From Chondrosia reniformis (Eukaryota > Porifera > Demospongiae > Chondrillida > Chondrillidae): a stretch of 64,000 bases of DNA. Location: positions 8,541,130 to 8,605,129 of the forward strand of contig OX359191.1 in the NCBI GenBank assembly GCA_947172415.1, read 5' to 3'. Of the stretch, positions 37,401-46,963 are shown in pieces. The notes below the pieces were generated by a model that was given only the letters and a program-made list of their open reading frames with translations, searched no databases and was not told where the DNA came from. A program made the translations under genes and the position numbers. The stretch's first letter is position 1, and every line of letters begins with the position of its first letter.

Positions 37401-39526
37401 CCATCCCTACTTTTAACTTCATTTTTGAATGTTTTTATTTAACTTAATCTATAGTATTGGATTGCACAATAACTCTTCCTATATATAATCTATAGTATTG
37501 GGTTGCACAATAACTCTTCCTAATAAAGCAATTATTGCAACAGTGAATGTTAAACCTAATATTTTGGTGCAACAACACAAAGTTAAATGAAACCTTTGCA
37601 CATTCCCAAGAACCTTGTATAAAATATACATTTATTTTTGTTCAGACTTTGCAGCCACAGGCAAATGAATTTTCATGGGAACATGTACATTTGATTTACA
37701 GTCTAATCCTTGACAGGAATGGCATTCCAGATTACAGGTAATGGTAATAATTACATATGCCATATAATTACCACTTAAATATGAACCATTTACATTTATT
37801 AGCAAGTTCAAAAAACAGAAGGAAAATGGAATGAGATTCACCTTCAAGACTCCAGATTCTCAGGTTACTAAATTAACTAGCTCCACACACATACAGTACA
37901 TGGACACATGTTATATGACAATCTATGAACCTTATATATGTACATAATATCCTTACTTTGTCATTTATATTATGTAGAAAGTGCCAAATCATTGCCAACT
38001 GGTGGTAAGTAAAGTATAGAACATGCTTATGGGTAACACTTATAACAGGCTGGTCTATTATATAGTATTGTCCAATCCTGGATATGCTTGCTATACAACC
38101 TGACTCACAAAACAAATACAAAATATCACTTTGGATTCCAGGTATTTGGCTCCTGAAATGTAATATTGGTTATCACTTTGATTATATGTACAGAGTACAA
38201 CTCTCTTGATCAAGCTGTAATAGTCCTTCTGGTTCACAAGAAGAACCCAGATCCATCAGAACCAGATAAAGCTGTTGTTGAGATACAACCAGATCAACGG
38301 GAGGAGTGGTTAAAAAACAAGGTAAGTCCCAATTAATGTTGCCGTTACATGCTATAAAAGCTTTCATTTGCCCAGTTTAATCATTTACAGGATGTTCTAG
38401 TTCATGCTCTGAGCCTTGGGTGAGTCATTTTATGCAGCTAGACCCTAAAGATTCCCATCGTGGCAAATATTACAAACGTGAAAATGACCACTGTATCTTG
38501 GAGATTCCAGTGTCAAAATTCAAGAAATGTCCTGGTAAAGCACTTACTATGCTATTCTTTATAACATTAAACATTCAGAATATAAAATTAAGTTAATTCT
38601 ACAAGAAGAAATGAAAGTTTAAAATTCCTACATGATAGTAAATCATCCAGATGATGAAACAAAGCAAGGATACAACCTTAGCTTTGAATTCTACTTCCCT
38701 TGTCCAACACAAAAAGTAGCAGGGAAGGGCAATAACAATGCTGTTGTTCTGATGGCTGCAATGATTGCACCAGATGAGTAAGGAAGAACGTGTATGGTGT
38801 AACACAGTGTATTGTATTATGGATATTGTAATATATTTTTCAGGCACAATGTCATGAAAGTAATAGATGGTACCACAGTAAATCTTAAAGTGAGTTCCTC
38901 ACCAGGAAGGGACACTAAGAAATTAAGGAAGAAATTGGCTGAAGGTAACCAACAGACCAGCAGGCCTAGAAGAAAGAGGCAGAACAACGTTAGAAGTTCC
39001 ACTGAGGAGGATGGGGAAATTTATCCACCTTCAAAAGTTCCTTCTATCACAGCATACAAAGCAGACAACCCAAATGACCCTGGCGAGCAGATTGAAGTAG
39101 ATTCTACTGTAAGCTTCCCTCTCATGTGAACTGTGTACAACTGTGAGTGAGCCCTTACATATTATAACAATGCTACAGATGCAGACTCCGAACCCACGCC
39201 CACAGGATCCTCCTATAGTCTCCACCAGCCAGTTGGCAAGGTAAGGTGACATGTTGTATATATGCACTCATAATTCATATTAAGATTTTACTATTACTAC
39301 ATGCAGTGAGCAAGAGCTCTTGCATATAATAACTGGTCAGATGGTCACTATCCAAAGTCAACAGGAAACTATCCGAAGTAAACAGGAAACCAATCAAAGT
39401 CAACAGGAAACTATCCGAAGTAAACAGGAAACTATCCGAAGTCAACAGAGAGTCATTGAGGAATTGAGAAAGGAAATTGAAGATTCAAAAACTTGCCTCG
39501 ATATTGACAGCCTTTTGAATAAGTAG
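34412..39526 (+). CDS. Divergent p53-family transcription factor, copy 2 (possible frame defect)
   Basis: Tandem paralogue of the gene at 28776 with the same eleven-exon layout: 34412-34471, 37646-37737, 37803-37863, 37978-38004, 38066-38141, 38194-38321, 38391-38534, 38639-38777, 38844-39108, 39179-39240 and 39307-39526. It keeps the N-terminal FSDLF peptide, YCPILDMLA, HCILEIPVS and SPGRD, but the Arg273-equivalent is Lys and the Cys275-equivalent is Ser (NLKVSSSPGRD). Exons 9-11 are almost identical to copy 1, including the NLS and heptad coiled coil. The donor of exon 6 is one base short compared with copy 1, so joining 38321 to 38391 shifts frame to an early stop. An alternative acceptor before CCTTGGGTG (about 38410) would restore frame. 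It is therefore a working paralogue with altered splicing, a recent pseudogene, or a sequence error. Confidence 0.65.
35224..36338. mobile_element. Non-autonomous DNA element with long hairpin, copy A
   Basis: Begins AGTAGGGATGGC and carries the complement GCCATCCCTACT near its right end (36292-36303), so it has short terminal inverted repeats. The right part is a near-perfect hairpin with arms of about 174 bp (35965-36138 and 36164-36338) and a loop of about 25 bp. The left part includes a (TTC)n run near 35440. No transposase frame is present. It lies in intron 1 of p53-like copy 2 and is absent from that intron in copy 1. Confidence 0.8.
36350..37444. mobile_element. Non-autonomous DNA element with long hairpin, copy B
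   Basis: Second, tandem copy of the element at 35224 in the same orientation, with the same AGTAGGGATGGC start and paired arms of about 174 bp around a loop near 37247-37270. Differences from copy A are scattered single bases and small indels, including a shorter TTC run. Together the copies expand intron 1 to about 3.2 kb, against 0.8 kb in p53-like copy 1. Confidence 0.8.
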
Positions 39527-42147
39527 ACAGCAGTCATATAAAATGACCTTCTAATGCAGTAGAGATCAAAACATCAGAACAATTTTGTATTTTTGTATCT
39601 TTTATAGAAAGGACAACTACTTTTGTAAACAATTAATATGTAAAGATTAAGAAACAACAATAATATCACTGAAATGAATCAGTGGAACAAGCTATTTCAT
39701 ACCTACTACAATTCAGCAATTGTCAGATATAATAATTGCCACGGTCAGTCAGGTGATTGCGCAATCTCTACATTGCTGCAATGTGTATCTCTAGGATGTA
39801 GGGAATTGCTTAATTGAATTTAGCTACATATCTGTTCTTATAACTTGCACACATTACAAAACATTCCTTTCCTAATACCATAAGGGACTATAAAAGGGGT
39901 TTTTAGAGGGAATTCACCTGAGGAAACACCTTCTAATAGGAGCTAGGGTCCTCAAAGGAAGCAGCAAATTGCATACAACATAAAACACATAACAAGTCCT
40001 ATTTTCAATATAACACATCTGGAATGTGCATTGTCGTACATCTAAGTAAAAGTAACGCTAAAATATTAATGGCGGTGCTATTCAATGTATATTGCATTTA
40101 GTCCCCTTAAAAATAACAGCGATAAACTTTTTAGTACGCTTTTCACTGACTAAAAGACTTTTCCAGTAAAATGTTAATATCTCAAAGTTGGCGAACACAT
40201 AGCTTCAAATTCTTCCTTTCTATATGCTTTATTTGCCCTAATGTAATGTGCCACAAGTATAAATCATAGGTGCATATCGCCTTGAATTATAACGGCTAGG
40301 AAATAGGCAACCTTTTGATATAACGTTTTGGACATTGACGATTATACACTTCGACCACTTTTGTAGTATGTATAGTTGCGGTTCGCCATTTTCTAATCTG
40401 ATCTCACGGTGTTTCCCCGAGGTATCAATGGCAGCTGTTGCTGACTCAGCAGTATAAATAATGTGGGAGATACACATTCTCAGAAGTCTTTTCAGCTATA
40501 TAGAATAAACATACTCACTGATTCCCATGGCAACGACTTCATCCACACAAGGTATTACATAGCAGGGACTATGTTAGGGGTTTTAAGAGGGAAAGTACCT
40601 ATATATACAGCTGGCTAATGCAATAATGCTGCTACCACTAGTATAAGTATAAGTAGTACACAAGCTATTAATAGTACAACAGCTACATATGAAATACCTT
40701 ATGATTAATATATACCACACAAGGTATTATATAGCAGGGACTATGTTAGGGGTTTTAAGAGGGAAAGTACCTATATATACAGCTGGCTAATGCAATAATA
40801 CTGCTACCACTAGTATAAGTATAAGTAGTACACAAGCTATTAATAGTACAACAGCTACATATGAAATACCTTATGATTAATATATACCACACAAGGTATT
40901 ACATAGCAGGGACTATGTTAGGGGTTTTAAGAGGGAAAGTACCTATATATACAGCTGGCTAATGCAATAATACTGCTACCACTAGTATAAGTATAAGTAG
41001 TACACAAGCTATTAATAGTACAACAGCTACATATGAAATACCTTATGATTAATATATACCACACAAGGTATTACATAGCAGGGACTATGTTAGGGGTTTT
41101 AAGAGGGGAAGTACCTATATATACAGCTGGCTAATACAATAATACTGCTACCACTAGTATAAGTGTAAGTAGTACACAAACTATTAATAGTACAACAGCT
41201 ACATATGAAATACCTTATGATTAATATATACCAAACAAGGTATTACACATCAGGGACTATGCTAGGGGTTTTAAGAGGGAAAGTACCTATATATACAGCT
41301 GGCTAATGCAATAATACTGCTACCATTAGTAAAAGTGTAAGTAGTACACAAACTATTAATAATACAACAGCTACATATGAAATACCTTATGATTAATATA
41401 TACCACACAAGGTATTACATAGCAGGGACTATGTTAGGGGTTTTAAGAGGGAAAGTACCTATATATACAGCTGGCTAATGCAATAATACTGCTACCACTA
41501 GTATAAGTGTAAGTAGTACACAAACTATTAATACTACAACAGCTACATATGAAATACCTTATGATTAATATATACCACACAAGGTATTACACATCAGGGA
41601 CTATGCTAGGGGTTTTAAGAGGGAAAGTACCTATATATACAGCTGGCTAATGCAATAATACTGCTACCATTAGTAAAAGTGTAAGTAGTACACAAACTAT
41701 TAATAATACAACAGCTACATATGAAATACCTTATGATTAATATATACCACACAAGGTATTACATAGCAGGGACTATGTTAGGGGTTTTAAGAGGGAAAGC
41801 ACCTATATAAGTTTGAATGCAATAATATTGTTACCATAACAACAGCTCTGATCTATTCAGAGAATCACACAACAGTTCAGCAAAAGAGTGCATGCCTCTC
41901 AGTCTCCTCCCACATACAAACTGCCTTTAATTAAAGATTGGGGTATACAGAAATATTACTACAACGGCTTCTGTTTGGTATGTAGAGTTAAAAAGTAATG
42001 AGCAGTTCACTGAACCTGGTGTGTTAACCAAAACACAATCTTGCTAGGTTGAAGTGACAAAGTCATGCACCTGAAGGGAACAATAATACTGTGAGACAAC
42101 TAGATATGGAAGGAGATGCACAGAGGTATTGAGTAGATGGAAAGGGA
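39527..42147. other. Intergenic region after p53-like copy 2
   Basis: First about 1 kb duplicates the 3' flank of copy 1, including an ATGGCGG(T)GCTATTC segment near 40069. The 172-bp satellite follows (40551-41860). The final 290 bp before the kinase stop are unique. No coding region is seen. Confidence 0.7.
40551..41860. repeat. 172-bp satellite array, about eight units
   Basis: Units start GGTATTACATAGCAGGGACT at about 40551, 40722, 40895, 41067, 41239, 41411, 41583 and 41754, giving a period near 172 bp. Each contains AGGGGTTTTAAGAGGGAAAG and ATACAGCTGGCTAATGCAAT. Alternate units share variants (ACACATCAGGGACTATGCTA at 41239 and 41583), suggesting a higher-order two-unit period in part of the array. 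Two further units lie at about 33092 and 33264. Confidence 0.93.
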
Positions 42148-44267
42148 TTAGAGATTAAAGTGTCTAGCTCGGGTGTCTACCTTCTCAAAGAGTCTACTCC
42201 TTTCTTCCTTATTCCTTGGGTCCAGCAGGTCTGGATAAGACTCCAGCACTAGGACGGGGGAGTTCTCAATACCTTTGTGCACTCTGCAGGCCATATATGA
42301 TAGACAAACAAGAACAGTCTAACAGTTCAATTTATCACATTCCATAACTAACCTAGTTACAATACTACTTTACAATACTAAACTACTCAATCTCCTTCTT
42401 ATGGACTAACTCATAACTAGGAGATTGAGTAGTTTAGTATTGTAAAGGTCAAGTGATGTATAGTCTGATACAAGTGTAATAGTGCCTTGTATAATAATAT
42501 GAATTGCTAGCTTATAGAATACTGGTTGCCATGGTTACATAAAATGTTGGCATTCTGGTTACTATGGTTACATTACCAACTTTATACTCTTGTGTTTCAG
42601 CCACTGGTCGTGTCTCTCATGCAGACTGATGAGGTAGTCCAGTGACACGTCCCTCTCCTCGTCCCTGCTCCTCTTATGCAGCCTCTGGAGGCACAGCTCC
42701 GGGTCCACTCTGAGATAGATGAACCCATCCAAGGACACAGGAAGGGTGTCCAACAAGAAGCCGTGCCAGTCGTTGTAGAGACTCCACTCGATCTGACTTA
42801 GAGTGCCAGTATTCCTCAGATTGCGAGCAAAACAGTAACTACACAACAAAGGTCAGGACTTTGATAATAAAGCCACGTTGGTTAGCACTGTAGACGCACC
42901 ACAGGCACAATCTGGTTTGGAGAGGTAGCTCAATATATATGTGTGGTCCAATGTCTTAACAGTTATCTTTTGAAAGGATCATCTTTTGACTTTTAGAGCG
43001 TCTAAAGACAGTTTTGTTGTCTCTTCTTGGTTTCGACCTTGAGGGTCTTCTTCAGTGACTGACAACCAAGAAGAGGAAAAAATAGGGGAACTTTAAGATC
43101 TAAAGCCGATCTTAAGCCGAATCGAGTGGGCAGGGGTAATACCCAGAGTTTAATGATGATGACAACCAAGAAGAGACAACATAACTGTCTTTAGACGCTC
43201 TAAAAATCGAAAGATGACATTCTATGAGTTTGAGAAAGTTTGGTCAGAGTTTACATGACTTATTGATGCATGTCCATCCCTTAATACATTAGGCATACAA
43301 AAGATAAGTTCAATGCAGTTAGAAGAAATCCATATTCTATTATTATCTTAACAGTTGTACATTGTACACACAGGGTAGGTAACATCTCTATATCTATATT
43401 GTGTGTACAGCATCCATTTCTGTCAATATGATAGTCTTACTTGTCACTGTAGACTGATCTCTCCATGATCTCTATGGTAACAGGAGGTGTCATGTGATCA
43501 GGAGGAATATCCTTCATCTGCATCCTCAGCCGACTGATACAGGCATAAGTCTACATTCACCGGAAAAGATAGAGCAAACAGTACCAGTGCTCCAACTATA
43601 CGTGAACAATGTTACGGAACCACAACAAATGATTTATTTGATAAATTTTAAATGAAAAGGATAAAACAAATAGTAACAAAGAGATGACAATGTTCATGTC
43701 TCTCACGACAATTATGACCATTCCTGTATATGGCGACATATATATGAACACACATCATACAATAGGATGGATTAAACAATGTTTTCCTAAAACATTTCTC
43801 ATCAACACACTTGAAAGGTATAACCCCATCGTTTAGGGTCGTCATAAAACATCTCCAAGAGGTTACTCCCATGCCTCTGTGAGTTTGTCATGGCAGAGGT
43901 ACCAGCCTCGTCCTCCTCTTCTGGAACATTCTGCCATCTCACCAGAGGCTCACTGACAATGTGGTATTTCGGATGAGCCTCTTTAAGGAGCTCAAGAAAA
44001 GTGGTTTTACCTGCAGCTAATGAACACATTATTAGGAGACAATAATTATGTGCTTCATATTATTGTATTTAAATGTACCAATCACCTCGTGTCACGTGCC
44101 TCATTATAGTTACACCATAGACTATGGTTACACAAACCTATATTGCCTTCGACTGCAAATCGTTTCACAATTCCTAAACTGTCCTTTGAGTGAGAACATG
44201 TTCTTTTTGCATTCGGTATACTCATTCTGGTTAAAATGCCCCTTGAAAAGATTGAACGAAAAGCCAT
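42148..44267 (-). CDS. DGUOK: Deoxynucleoside kinase, DGUOK/dCK type
   Basis: Salvage enzyme that phosphorylates deoxynucleosides with ATP. Five exons (44138-44267, 43811-44016, 43441-43550, 42572-42838, 42148-42283) give 282 residues. The N-terminus (MAFRSIFSRGILTRMSIPNA) is Arg/Ser-rich with no acidic residues, consistent with mitochondrial import. The P-loop spans the first junction as EGNIAAGKTTF. Then come SEPLVRWQNV, ERSVYSD (the ERS substrate/catalytic motif), WHGFLLDTLP, GFIYLRVDPELCLQRLHKRS with lid arginines, RDEERDVSLDYLISLHERHD and SPVLVLES. The order and spacing best match deoxyguanosine kinase, but dCK and invertebrate dNK are close relatives and substrate cannot be read from sequence. 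For exon 4 the downstream of two adjacent GT donors (42571) is needed for phase. Confidence 0.87.
42368..42447. repeat. Perfect 29-bp-arm hairpin in a DGUOK intron
   Basis: CTTTACAATACTAAACTACT plus CAATCTCCT at 42368-42396 is exactly complementary to 42419-42447 across a 22-nt loop. It could be a tiny MITE or a small-RNA precursor; sequence alone does not decide. Confidence 0.85.
42957..43228. mobile_element. Small foldback element 4, DGUOK intron 3
   Basis: Arms carry CTTTTAGAGCGTCTAAAGAC followed by AGTTTTGTTGTCTCTTCTTG, and the complement on the right ends CTTTAGACGCTCTAAAAATC. The centre holds an extra non-palindromic insert of about 60 bp (near 43075-43140). It belongs to the same family as 33390. 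Confidence 0.75.
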
Positions 44268-44329
44268 AACATTAAAACATATTTCCTATATTATATGTTA
44301 TAGTCAGCAGTTGTCCACGTGGTTAGAAA
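44268..44329. promoter_or_regulatory. Divergent DGUOK/NHP2 promoter region
   Basis: Only 62 bp lie between start codons, so core promoters and 5' UTRs of the two genes must overlap or be extremely short. The NHP2 start codon lies in an AAAATGGCGG motif resembling a YY1-type translation/transcription initiation element. Confidence 0.6.
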
Positions 44330-44785
44330 ATGGCGGATGAAAAAGTTGACCTTGAATTGGATGATGGAACTGCACAAGATGATGAAGTCCCTTACGAAGA
44401 GCAGATTACTAGATTAGCTTGTATATCTAAACCTTTGGCGACCAAGAAGTTGACCAAAAGACTCTACAAGTCTGTAAAGAAGGCTAGAAAATGTAAAAAT
44501 CTAAGAAGAGGTGTGAAAGAAGTTGTGAAATTTATCAGGAAGGGCGAGAAAGGATTTGTAATAATTGCTGGGGATATATCTCCGATAGATGTGGTGTCTC
44601 ATATTCCTGTGTATTGCGAGGACCGGGACATACCTTACGTGTACGTTCCCTCGCGCCACGACCTGGGCAAGGCAAGCCTCACTAAAAGACCCGCCAGCGT
44701 CGTCTTAGTAAAGAACCACGACGACTATAAAAGCACTTTCGAAAAATGCTTCAAAGAAATTAAAGATCTGCCGCTTCCTGTTTAA
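44330..44785 (+). CDS. NHP2: H/ACA snoRNP protein NHP2
   Basis: L7Ae-family RNA-binding subunit of H/ACA ribonucleoproteins, needed for rRNA pseudouridylation and telomerase RNA stability; it acts in nucleolus and Cajal bodies. A single uninterrupted 151-codon frame covers the whole protein, as long as its human counterpart. Visible features are an acidic N-terminus, then ISKPLATKKLTKRLYKSVKK, then RRGVKEVVKFIRKGEKGFVI and the L7Ae signature IAGDISPIDVVSHIPVYCED followed by DIPYVYVPSRHDLG. It ends FKEIKDLPLPV. No intron is needed, unusual in this intron-rich window; a retrocopy is possible, but the full promoter-proximal arrangement and intact frame argue that this is the working gene. Confidence 0.95.
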   Translation: MADEKVDLELDDGTAQDDEVPYEEQITRLACISKPLATKKLTKRLYKSVKKARKCKNLRRGVKEVVKFIRKGEKGFVIIAGDISPIDVVSHIPVYCEDRDIPYVYVPSRHDLGKASLTKRPASVVLVKNHDDYKSTFEKCFKEIKDLPLPV

Positions 44786-44983
44786 AACTTTTTATTTTAG
44801 CATAACAATGTTGCATGGAAACAATTCTATCAATCTCTTAGACCAATTATTAAGCACATGTTTTTTCAGTGGAAATTATCAGATAAAGTTTGAAAACATA
44901 ACACTAAACTGTAAGGGATACGTATGATACATTAATGAGTGTAATCACGACAGTCTATACAATTACAAGTCTATTGGGTGGTA

Positions 44984-46391
44984 TCAACGAACAGCATGAG
45001 GTATTCCGACACTCAGGCCAACAATCACCAATACAATTAGTGTCAATATGGTGAAAGGGAGCCAGGTCTTCAAAACACCACCAAAGCTACATGGAGAGTG
45101 AAGATGAAGGACGCTTGGAGCAGTACATGGCTTGGACAGGGGCAATATCAGCAATGACTACTATTACTTATACATAAGGTTCAAGTAGAGCATACAATAA
45201 TATAAGTACTTTTTAAGTTCTCTGTATGGCACAATAATAAACATCATTATTATTATAATACAAAATATATTCATAGCCTGTAAGAAATGAGTACTGATCT
45301 ATATAAACTCTCATTCACAATAACCCACCTCACATACTTCCCATAGATAAGCATGTAAAACCACAACTTGAACATATTCCAGGAAGTGGACCCATTATAG
45401 TTCATCAGATTCATAGCTCGGGCAACATGAGAATGGCAATTATCACAGAACAGATTGTGCTGCAGAATAACAATTCAGAATATACACACCAACTAAAGAG
45501 CTTTGTAATAGAATACCTTCCTATAACCTTTCCCTTCTCCACAAATAATACATATCATGCCATTTTTTCCATTCCCATTTCCAATTCAAAACTAGTGTTG
45601 GACTTATCGCATAGCTTGCTTACCATTCTGTGGCAGTACTCCTCCGAAGCCTGTCTCACTGCGTCATCCCATTCCGTGCTCCTCACCTTCCCTGGGGTCA
45701 GCTGCCAGTACCTGCGGGGTCAGAGTGCTAAGGTCATAGTACATACACTGAACAGCCATTTGATATATATGTAAATTAAAAGATTCAATCCTTTGCATCT
45801 AGAAATAATCAGAATTACTCTCGTATACACATTGTGCTATACCTAACCCTCTGTGACAAAATTTTAAAAATAAATTTCTCAACATAATGAATGGTATAGT
45901 CCTGGGTAAAGGAATCTTTTCTGTTCCACTTACAACTTCATCGTAACGAGATACCCACTGTACATACATACATGTAGTACATATACACTCACTTGGTTGG
46001 GTTCCCAAAGGCCATGTTATCCTCCTGTGATGGAATAAAACGCATAGAATGTGCTACTGATCCTTAAGTTGACACAATTAGACTACCCACTGAATACTAT
46101 AAGAAATTGCTATTCATCCCACCCACACGATTAATTGGATGGACCATTAACTACCATCAGACACTCACAGACACAAAGTAAGGTCCGGCAAAGTCTCTTA
46201 TCACTCCGGCCGAGGTACAGATACCCATGTGACCGATAATCGGAAAGAACCAACTGTAGACGAATAAAATCAGATCAGTACACAGAATCATATAGAAAAG
46301 CACATGTGGATTACCTCAGTAAAGGTAGCGGCGTCCAAACGACGCAGTAAGGATAACGCTGGCGGTCCGAATCGATCTGTGTCTCAAGCAT
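44984..46391 (-). CDS. TMEM222: TMEM222 (DUF778) membrane protein
   Basis: Conserved eukaryotic membrane protein of unsettled function. Six exons (46315-46391, 46169-46253, 45993-46024, 45624-45711, 45329-45459, 44984-45086) give 171 residues. Family marks are [20 protein letters not shown], then [33 protein letters not shown], the Cys/His block [29 protein letters not shown] and a C-terminal hydrophobic segment ([18 protein letters not shown]). The conserved GHMG, D-F-A-G and DNCHSHV motifs hint at a papain-like fold, but that is inference from family reports. Intron 3 contains the left breakpoint of the 2.48-kb tandem duplication, so exons 1-3 exist twice. Confidence 0.92.
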
Positions 46392-46771
46392 TACGTATCT
46401 ACCTCACTGATTATTGCGTAATCAACCAATTGCAAGGGTATTCATAAATATGGCGTCCTGATTTGACGAGGGGTCAATTCTGATTTCCCCATGGATTCCA
46501 GGAACAAGTAATATCAAATAGTTTATCACTTGTTCATTCTCCATTGTAGTACATGGTTAGGAGGCAAATATTATCTAGTAGGCTACGTAAGGATTTCCTG
46601 CTAAGGATCGTTGTAATGTGTACGATTCCGGGAATCGACGACATTCTAAGTATACATCGTTTCCTGAAAATATTCAGGAAGGGAAGCTATATAAAGGACA
46701 GCCAGCAACTTGCTGTATGCAATCTGCTATCTGTAGACTAACCGAAGAATTTCTGAAACGCTTAATTCAGT
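46392..46771. promoter_or_regulatory. Divergent TMEM222/SMP-like promoter region (also at 48871-49250)
   Basis: 380 bp between start codons with ATGGCG at about 46450. A 62-codon open frame here (46553-46741) directly precedes the SMP gene and is more likely its 5' UTR. An identical copy sits 2479 bp downstream. Confidence 0.5.
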
Positions 46772-46963
46772 ATGTCTAGTAGAGATTATCAGCCTAAAAA
46801 TCCAAGTAACCCGGTTACACAGGAGGATAAGGCACGAGTACAGAGTAGTGTCGCCAAGGCTAACGATGGTCAAGTCCCTAAAGGTAGCCAAGCAAGTCGT
46901 ATGCAGAGTGCAGCTGATAAGAATACGCACCATGGCCATACCGAAGGCCCTGGGAAGAAATGA
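46772..46963 (+). CDS. Small SMP-domain (seed maturation protein-like) hydrophilic protein, copy 1
   Basis: 63-codon intronless frame, very hydrophilic (rich in Ser, Gln, Lys, Asp and Asn, with no Cys, Trp or membrane segment). Residues 10-51 follow the SMP/LEA pattern: PSNPVTQEDKARVQSSVAKA, then GQVPKGSQASRMQSAADKN. The family consensus as I know it from plants and fungi is PxD/E-A-x-RIQS, then G-x-[VM]-x-x-G-[SG]-x-A-[SA]-R-x-Q-[SA]-A-A-D-x-N, so the match is specific although short. Such proteins are linked to desiccation or stress tolerance in seeds and spores; the animal role is unknown. The tail is HHGHTEGPGKK. It shares a promoter region with TMEM222. Confidence 0.75.
   Translation: MSSRDYQPKNPSNPVTQEDKARVQSSVAKANDGQVPKGSQASRMQSAADKNTHHGHTEGPGKK

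Noticed and set aside
46553..46741. 62-codon plus-strand frame just upstream of the SMP-like gene (also at 49032)
   Set aside because: No recognisable domain. It sits in the shared promoter/5' UTR, and its conservation in two copies comes only from the tandem duplication.
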